Shown: positions 57,298 through 64,000 of the stretch, piece by piece
Numbering within the stretch: the first letter of the stretch is position 1
Layout of the letters: each line of letters starts with the position of its first letter
Origin: Phanerochaete sordida
Lineage: Eukaryota > Basidiomycota > Agaricomycetes > Polyporales > Phanerochaetaceae
DNA length: 64,000 nt
Direction: 5' to 3'
Assembly: GCA_019973155.2 (NCBI GenBank)
Contig: BPQB01000046.1
Span: forward strand, 124,001-188,000
Made by a program: the position numbers and the translations under genes
Notes under the pieces: generated by a model
What the model saw: only the letters and a program-made list of their open reading frames with translations
Database searches by the model: none
What the model was told of the DNA's origin: nothing

Positions 57298-59430
57298 CGC
57301 GTGCGTGCCGCGCGCATCCCCCGCGCGTCCGGGCGCAGTACTCACGGCCTGGCCGTGCTCGCCGAATGGGCCTATCGTGTCCTATATTTGCGGGCTGGTG
57401 CACCCAAAGGCCTACTGTGCGACGGGTTTCCCACGAATACACGAGCCTTCTCCACAGTTTATTGGCGGCCCGTCTCCTGTCTGGCGAAGCGTTCTCAGGA
57501 GAAGCTGAGCGGGCGAGCAGCCTGCGTCGGAAAAGAGGTCTCTGTGCGAGGCCGTTTCAATGGCGCCGTTTCCACGCGCCCCGTTGCATATCGACCCGGC
57601 ATCAATGGCTATCTGATTTACGTGCACACATGGGGAAAGAAAGAATTGCTCGCGTGCCGATTCTCCCGCCAGGTCGACTTGTCGCGACGCCGCAGTGTCC
57701 CTATGACGCGTTGCCCACGAGAGTCCAGGCTCATGTGCGGCCATCTCTAGGGCGCAGGCGAAGTGCAGGGAGCCTCAGGCCCTGGCGGAGCTCACACCAG
57801 CGGTGCTCGTCGGTACCCGTGGCCCAGTCCTAGGCGCGGAAGAACTCTCCGCTCCCCTATTCCCCCTTCCGAGGCTGCTGCTCACCTCAGCAGAGCAGCC
57901 GACCCAACAGGCAGGTGTAGATCCAGAAGCCAGCCTCCACAGATCGAGGTTTGTTCGCTGTCGGTGCTCGCCGGACATTCGCTGGTCCATTTGAGTGTGA
58001 ATGCGGCCCCGCTTCCGCCAGTCCGCGGCCCGCCGTAAACCTAAGCGGGAGAAGAAATATGAGGTGCGCGCGTATGTGCGCGTTGGCTTAAGCGAACCTG
58101 AGGAGTAGTAAACGCGAATAAATGCGGGCGCTTACGGTGTAGTCCCGCCTGCTTCTCAGCGGCTGGGCTTGCGCCGATGTGCGGTCGCACATCGGCTCGT
58201 TTCTAGAATCGAGCAAGTCGCGAGCGTGGTCGCAAGGGGTGTACGCCTATTGTACAGCTCGTAACCCCTGCGAACTTCTCTGGGGCCTACGACGGCGTTA
58301 TTGGTCTTTGCACGTTCGAGTCCACTCGCCCCAGCGGTCGTGGGTGGTCCCTACCTATCCCCCAGGGTCCCAGCTTGACTGCGCTATTACGCAAAGAACG
58401 AGGGGATATCGCCTGTTTCCGGTGTGCGGCCACAGTAGGAAGCGGGCTGTCACTAGGTTCACTCGGTGGGGAACAGCATTGAGTAATTCTGACGTACTGG
58501 CATACATAGAATGTACGCTGGCGATCCTGTGGTGTCTAAGAGCACCATGCGCATGCGAAGCTGCGCAGCGGGTTTGGGGAAAGATACTGCGCACCCTCAA
58601 GGACTGAGGTTGTTCCTGACGGCCACAAGGCAAAAGCCGCTCCGCGGGCCATCGGGAGTAGTGGTCTGGCCTCGTGTAATCAGATATCGTGCTCTGAAAA
58701 AGATTTACGGCGAAGGCACTCATCATCGCTCCAATTGCAGTGAAACCTCGGTAGTCTGGTAAACTTGACGGAGGAATAGTACTGTATTGTCGTGTCTTGG
58801 CCGTGCCCCATCGGGTCTTAGGGACAGCATAGGTCGGGGCTTCCTAGCGCGGGGACGCGGAGGAAGAGGAGAGATGTGCGGATGTTCCGGCGGTGATTTC
58901 TGGTGTTTCCGAGGGTTATGATAGCGGCGCGGCAGCGACGAAGAGACCTGCCGCTGCAAAGCGCCGTGAAGCATGCTCCCGCGATCGCGAGCGTTCCACA
59001 GCACCAACTCATTGCGCGGAGATGGCCTCATTTCGAGGTGAGACACGGCCACTATTCGCTTCCGCCGCGCCAAATGCGAGCCCCGCGGTGTATCTACATA
59101 TGGTCGTGCAGACGGGGCCAACTGCCGCGTTGTCTAGGCCGTTATGTCATGTACATATCTGCAGAGGCTGCGGAGGAGCCACCCACCGCATGGTCGCTGT
59201 TTCTGCTTTAGCGACGTCTATCACGAAAAATTACTAGCTGGTCTCCTCGCACCGCCTCGCAGGTCAGTCGTGGGTGCCGGCATCCCTTCGGTCCCTGCAA
59301 TCTGCAGTGCGCTCTCTGTCGTCCAGCATGAGTGCGAAATTCTGATGAGGAGCGCTCACTGTCAAACCTGGCGTGGTCATGCGGCGCGACGGGGCTGTGC
59401 GCCCCCTCCATCGAGGCTGCCGCGCGCATC
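57298..59430. other. 2.1 kb gene-poor stretch
   Basis: Between the carrier-like gene and the tentative gene at 59431. Open frames are under 150 codons and none could be spliced convincingly. A GTTCGAGTCC match to a tRNA B box at 58313-58322 has no matching stems. Nothing supportable is seen. Confidence 0.4.
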
Positions 59431-60064
59431 ATGAGCATACGGTCGACGAGATGTGGCGCAACATGTACGCTCTGCTGGGCCTTCCCTGGCTCTCAGGTTG
59501 GCTAACCCGTCAACAGGGCCTTTTGCCGACCTAAGCCGAGGCATTGAAACGGGAAACGCTGGCGACGAGGACGCTCTTAGTGCTCTGGGTGGACAGACGG
59601 CAAATACGCAAAAGCCCGTTACCTCGTGAGTCTGGACCTCGTGCAACCGGGTGGGAAGCCACTAGACGACATGATCAGTCCTAGCGTTGCGCCACTCGCG
59701 CGATCTTCCGGCTGCAGATTGCTCAGGATGTACCCCGGTCTTGTGGGTTTCATCAATGAGCTGTCTGCGGTCCTGAGGCCCCTGCCGTTGCTGGAAAAAC
59801 GTGGTGATCCCGCCGCAAAAATCAGCAAAAGGTATGTTCGGGTCCTTGCCGAAGACACAGAGCAGAGGCCGGCGGTTGGCTGCCGCCTGCGTTCTGACGC
59901 CACCAAGAAGGCGACTGGGCTGAAGTTTTCGGGCAAGGTTCAGTCAGCGAGAGTTGGACTTCGAGAAGTGGGAAAGGCCTATGCAAATGTCAGACAGAGT
60001 GGAAGATGTGTGCGGCGGCGGCGGCGTATGTCTCAGGGCTAGCGCGGGTTGTGGTGCCGTATGA
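59431..60064 (+). CDS. Tentative 144-residue hypothetical protein
   Basis: Exons 59431..59464, 59517..59625, 59679..59831, 59926..60064. Introns are gtacgc..aacag (with CTAAC branch), gtgagt..atcag and gtatgt..tgaag (with CTGAC branch), all frame-preserving. The product begins MSIRSTRCGATWPFADLSRG. It continues through GFINELSAVLRPLPLLEKRG, then RFSQRELDFEKWERPMQMSD, ending in a Gly/Cys tail. It is not recognised. Three good introns and a sensible amphipathic middle favour a real gene. However, the tail is low-complexity, and an alternative reading keeps exon three open to 60042. It sits 192 bp before the CHORD gene on the same strand. Confidence 0.42.
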
Positions 60065-60256
60065 GAGCTCGTTTGAGAACGAAGCACGCGGCGCAGACGG
60101 GCGCGCCAGACGCGACACGTGGATCACGTGTGGCTTCCCACCTTCTCGCACTTTCCGCAAGCGCGCTTTCCCCTGCCACTGCCCGACATATATTTCGTGA
60201 ATTTCCTGCATTTTCTCCGCCGTCCGAACCGCGCAAGTACCCGTACCCTGACAGTC

Positions 60257-61908
60257 ATGGTTCGCTGCACAAACAAGGGCTGCGGCCAGGAGTTTGACCC
60301 CGAGAGCAACCCCGCGGGCGGCTGCACCTTCCACCCCGGAGCACCAGTGAGTGCAGACGAGGTATGCCAGCGGCCGCGTACTGACACCAGCCCGTCTTCC
60401 AGGTCTTCCACGAGGGCCTCAAGTCGTGGTCATGCTGCCAGGATGTGAACAAGCCCGTGCTTGATTTCGATGACTTCATGAAGATCCAGGTGTGACCCTT
60501 GTCCAATTGCGCTCGTGGCTCTGACGCTGACCTTTGTCCAAGGGCTGCAGCAGCGGTCAGCACAGTGCGGAAGCTCCCAAGCCCGAAGCACCGAAGCCCG
60601 TGCCCGCTGCGAACATCACTGCTGTGGAGAGCAAGGCTGGCATAGAGACCTACACCACCGCCGCACCGGCTGCCATCCCCATTTCGACTCCTACATCCGC
60701 AACTCCGCCACCGCCCGAGGAAGAGGAAGAGGATGACCCCACCGTTGAGGTCCCGGTTGGAACCACCTGTCGGCACAAGGGATGTGGAAAGTCCTTTGTG
60801 AGCAACGAAGTGAGCAGGTTTGGTGAAGGAGAGGAGGCCGTCTGCGTGTACCACCCCAAGCAGGTACGTCATCCCGCCCAAGGTTCCACTGACCCAAGCT
60901 TATATGCTGCAGCCAATCTTCCACGAAGGCAGCAAGGGGTATTTCTGCTGCAAGCGGAGGGTGCTAGAATTCGACGAGTTCCTCAAGATCGAAGGCTGCA
61001 CACGGGGAAAACATCTGTTTGCTCCGAAGAACAAGCCCACGACGGTGCGTCAGACATTGCACGAAGCACACCGCATGGCCGGCTAACTCTGCTATCGCGA
61101 TGCAGGAAGAGCAAGAGGTGACCTGCCGGATAGACCACTACCAGACCCCGACGGAGATTCACGTCTCGGTCTTCGCCAAGCAGGCCGACAAGGATCGAAG
61201 CGCAATCAAGATTGCGTCCAACGAGGTGCGTATCTGCCAGAACATCGAATCAACTGGACAACAGTGCTCTTCTAAACCTTGCCAACGGCTCCGGACACTT
61301 TTCTGAGCGTGCAAGATCCTGCGCACTGGACCGCGTGTGGTCCCCCTACCATACGCGAAATCTAGTAGCTTGCAGCGCCGCGCTGACTGGGGAAGCTCCC
61401 TTCGGGTAGCCACTGCACGCTGTCCAGTCTGGTAGCTGGGCTCCGCGGCGACCTCGAGCGTCCAGCACACGAGGCCTAAGGCCCTTTGGCGAGGCTGGCG
61501 TCTAGCGGCCACTGTTGTCCAGTCGATTCGACGCATCTGCGGCTGGATGCGCTTGTGTGCACGCGTGCTGACTCGTCTTGGCAGATCGCCTTCGACCTCG
61601 CGCTCCCCGGCGCGAAGCGGTTCCGCCGGTCAATTGAGCTCTATGGCCCGATCGACGCCGAGGCGTCGTCGTACAAGTATTACGGCACCAAGGTACGCTG
61701 TGCATTGCCCGCTCTCACGCGCCGCCCGCTGACGGCCGCGCAGGTGGAGTTGCTCCTCAAAAAGGCGGACAACCGCTCGTGGGCCGTGCTCGAGAAGACG
61801 GACCGCACGCTGCCCGTGAGCTTCACGTTCGGCGTCGGCGGGCGCACGGGCACCATTGGCGCGAAGCAGCTCGTCCTCGACGACCAGAACGCGACGCGGC
61901 ACACGTAG
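60257..61908 (+). CDS. CHORD-CS domain HSP90 co-chaperone (RAR1/CHP-1/morgana-like)
   Basis: Seven exons: 60257..60346, 60403..60489, 60543..60863, 60913..61044, 61106..61225, 61585..61693, 61745..61908, about 340 residues. CHORD1: MVRCTNKGCGQEFDPESNPA, then CTFHPGAPVFHEG and WSCCQDVNKPVLDFDDF with Cys/His zinc ligands. CHORD2: CRHKGCGKSF, VCVYHPKQPIFHEGSKGYFC, then C and EFDEFLKIEGCTRGKH. A C-terminal CS (p23-like) domain follows: VTCRIDHYQTPTEIHVSVFA, SIELYGPIDAEASSYKYYGT, and the closing ADNRSWAVLEKTDR. The family binds HSP90 and SGT1. Intron five (61226..61584) is 359 nt, about seven times the local norm, because it contains an inverted-repeat insertion. The borders of exons six and seven (gtacgc..gcag at 61694-61744) were set by CS-domain continuity. 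Confidence 0.93.
61245..61531. mobile_element. Foldback/MITE-like inverted-repeat element in an intron
   Basis: The termini are inverted repeats of 22 bp with one mismatch: 61245..61266 (TCGAATCAACTGGACAACAG..) pairs with 61510..61531. A second inner pair, 61325..61337 and 61416..61428, shares the ACTGGAC core with 12 of 13 bases pairing. The element is about 287 bp, has no coding capacity and lies wholly inside intron five of the CHORD gene. Clear target-site duplications are not visible, so class assignment is open. It is probably a non-autonomous DNA element tolerated through splicing. Confidence 0.65.
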
Positions 61909-62028
61909 GCAGAGGCTCGCGCAACAGGAAAGATGTGAATAGGGTGGAATGATATAAAGCATTAGACCCGCACACGCGCCCGCGCACAGGTGCGGTGCAT
62001 AGAGTAGCTGTATGATCGGGCCCGTCCT

Positions 62029-64000
62029 CTACAGTTGGCCGGGCTTCACGATTTCCTGGTACATCTGAATGAGATCGCCTTCGCGGAGATCGTCCCAGCC
62101 GTCGAACGCCATCCCGCACTCTAAACCCTTGCCGGCCTCCATGATGTCGCGCTTCAGGTGCTTGAGGGTCTCGAGGCTCCCTGCACGGCCGTCAGCTCAC
62201 GCGACGCGCGGAAAACAGCTGTACGCACCCTCGAAGACGGTTGCCCCGTTGCGCACCACGCGCGCCTTCTTGTTCTTCTCGACAACGCCGTTGATGACGC
62301 GGCAGCCGGCGACCTTCATCGTCTGCTTCGCCTTGAGCTGGATCTCGAAGATCTGGAGGACGTTCGCCTCGCCCGTGACGCGCTTCTCGGTCGTCGTCGG
62401 GAGCAAGTCGATCACGTTCTTCTTCACCTCGTCCATGAGCGCGTAGATGATGTTGCTCTCGAGGATCTTCACGCCCTGGCTCGCCGCCATCGCCTTCACG
62501 GGCCGCGGGATGTTCACCGAGAACGCGACGATCATGCCTGCGCGCGACGGTCAGCACTGTCCTGGCGCGGCACACCTGCGACGCACCTTCCACGGCCTTC
62601 GCGCGCATCACGTCGGACTCGGAGACCTCGCCGACGCCCTGCGCGACGACCTTCACGCCTGCGATGTGGTTCCCGATGCCGACGACCGCGCCGCAGACGG
62701 CCTCGACGGTGCCGCTCACGTCGCCCTTCACGATGAGGCGGAGCTCCTTCTTCTCGGTGCCCGTGGCGCGCGTCGGCGCGGCAGGCGCGCCCGCAGCCTC
62801 AGACTGCACGAGCTCGCGCTCCGCGCGCCGGCTCTCGTTGATCGCCTCCGCGTCCTGGATCGTCGCCTCGAGGTCCGCCTTGCGCGCGCGGTTCGCGAGC
62901 GCTTTCTTGATCTCGCCGTCGGTCCCCGTGAGCACCTCGTCGCCGGCCTTGGGCAGCTCTTTCCAGCCGGACACGAGCGCCGCTGTGCCCGGTCCCACCG
63001 CCTTGAGCGACTCGCCCGCCGGCGACTTGAGCAGCCGCACCTTGCCGTGCGCGAGCCCGCTGATGAGGCCCATCCCCGGCGTCAGCTGCCCGCGCAGGAT
63101 AAGCACGGTGGCCGTCGGGCTGCGCGCAGCGCGTGAGTAGCTGTGCTGAGCGAGAATAGACGGAAGTGAGCGTACCCAAGACCCTTGTCCACCCGCGACT
63201 CGAGCACGTAACCGTGGATGGGGCCCTTCTGCTCGGCACGGAGATCTTGCATCTCCGCCACGAGCGATATGGTCTCCACAAGTGTGGGAAGGCCCTGGCC
63301 CGTCAAGCCGGAGACGTGCACGACGGGCACATCTCCGCCGAACGTCTCGAGCTGGACGCCCTCCGCAAGCAGCGCGGTCTCGATCTTGCTCTATGAAAGG
63401 TGTAAGCGCCAGCTCCGTGACTGCGACGAGAGATACTCCGAAAGGGCCGGGGCGGAAAATGCAGGCGGGTACTCACGACATCGACGCCGGGCTTGTCGAC
63501 CTTGTTGATCGCGACAACCAGGCCGACCTTGTTTGAGTCCTTCTTCACGAGTTCGAGGACTTCCTTCGTTTGCGGCATGATGCCGTCGTCTGCGGCAACT
63601 ACGAGCACGACGATGTCTGTCACAGACGCGCCGCGAGCGCGCATAGCAGAGAACGCGGCGTGCCCTGGTGTATCCAGGAACGTGATCGTGCGCTTCTCTC
63701 CGCCCGGGTTGGGCACAGGCACAGAGAAGGCACCAATGTGCTGCGTGATGCCTCCCGCCTCGCCTTTCGCTACCGACGACGAGCGAAGCGTGTCAAGCAG
63801 AGTCGTCTTGCCATGATCGACGTGACCCATGATGGTCACAACTGGAGGTCGAGGCGGCAAGCTGTCGCGATCGGCTGCTGTTGGACTAGCATTGGAAAGG
63901 GACACGTGAGCCAGTGAAAAAGACTTCAAGAGGTAGAGACATACGGTGGGTATATATCGAACGCAGCCTCGTCGTTAATCACAGGATTACGATTGAATTC
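62029..64000 (-). CDS. IFM1: Mitochondrial translation initiation factor IF-2 (C-terminal part)
   Basis: Minus strand, 5' end beyond the right edge. Exons >64000..63945, 63885..63477, 63390..63176, 63119..62587, 62537..62229, 62180..62029; 557 residues are in the window. The GTPase domain shows G1 GHVDHGKT, the switch region [10 protein letters not shown]3 DTPGHAAFS and G4 INKVDKPG. Then come domain II ([20 protein letters not shown]), the helical linker rich in Ala/Glu/Arg, domain III ([16 protein letters not shown]) and C-terminal domain IV ([38 protein letters not shown]), ending VKPGQL. The bacterial-type domain order identifies mtIF2, which brings initiator tRNA to the mitochondrial small subunit. 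It converges with the CHORD gene (120 bp between stops). The mitochondrial presequence lies outside the window. Confidence 0.94.

Noticed and set aside
58255..58330. tRNA gene suggested by a GTTCGAGTCC box
   Set aside because: No acceptor, D or anticodon stem can be formed around it.
62158..63140. Plus-strand open frames of 158-229 codons opposite IF-2
   Set aside because: Antisense shadows of a GC-rich conserved GTPase gene.
1..64000. CRISPR arrays, rRNA genes, LTR retrotransposons, polyketide or terpene clusters
   Set aside because: No direct-repeat arrays, rRNA-like sequence, gag/pol motifs or biosynthetic core enzymes were found anywhere in the window.

Overview
The window is nuclear DNA from a filamentous basidiomycete, probably a wood-decay agaricomycete. 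Almost every gene is broken by GT-AG introns of about 45-65 nt with CTNAC-like branch sites. The gene set is fungal: SOG2, KNR4/SMI1, LST8, ECO1, EAF1/VID21, and GH5 and GH55 beta-1,3-glucanases. G+C is moderately high and genes lie close together on both strands. I rebuilt 21 multi-exon genes of recognised or partly recognised type by matching reading frame, splice sites and protein family. I also give one coiled-coil protein of unknown family and two small tentative genes. No tRNA, rRNA, CRISPR array or intact transposon was found.

Left part (0-25.7 kb, compact): the 3' end of a casein kinase I (+), a coiled-coil/His-rich protein (-), a JmjC-domain protein with cysteine clusters (-), a BCS1-type AAA ATPase (+), the 18S rRNA methyltransferase BUD23 (-), the RAM-pathway LRR protein SOG2 (+), a PEP7/VAC1 FYVE protein (-), twinfilin (+), two tandem succinyl-CoA:3-ketoacid CoA-transferase paralogs (+) and KNR4/SMI1 (+).

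Middle (25.7-46 kb): a ZIP3/HEI10-like meiotic RING protein (-) diverges from EAF1/VID21, the scaffold of NuA4 (+). A short F1-ATPase-inhibitor-like gene (+) follows. Next come two cell-wall glucanases in divergent orientation, a membrane-anchored GH5 (-) and a secreted GH55 (+), separated by 3.6 kb without a supportable gene, then the cohesin acetyltransferase ECO1 (+).

Right part (46-64 kb): a 3.7 kb stretch without a confident gene, the TOR subunit LST8 (-), a tiny 57-residue protein (+), an SDR/DUF1776-like protein (+), an ALKBH7-like dioxygenase (-) diverging from a mitochondrial-carrier-like protein (+), a 2.1 kb gene-poor stretch, a tentative small gene (+), a CHORD-CS co-chaperone (+) and the C-terminal part of a mitochondrial translation initiation factor IF-2 (-) running off the right edge.

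These are housekeeping and regulatory genes without an obvious single-pathway cluster. The most unusual signals are in gene architecture: GC-AG introns, a 5-nt microexon, a GH55 gene with 22 coding exons, an inverted-repeat (foldback/MITE-like) insertion inside an intron, and tandem CoA-transferases that differ in intron content. I found no convincing new defence or biosynthetic system.
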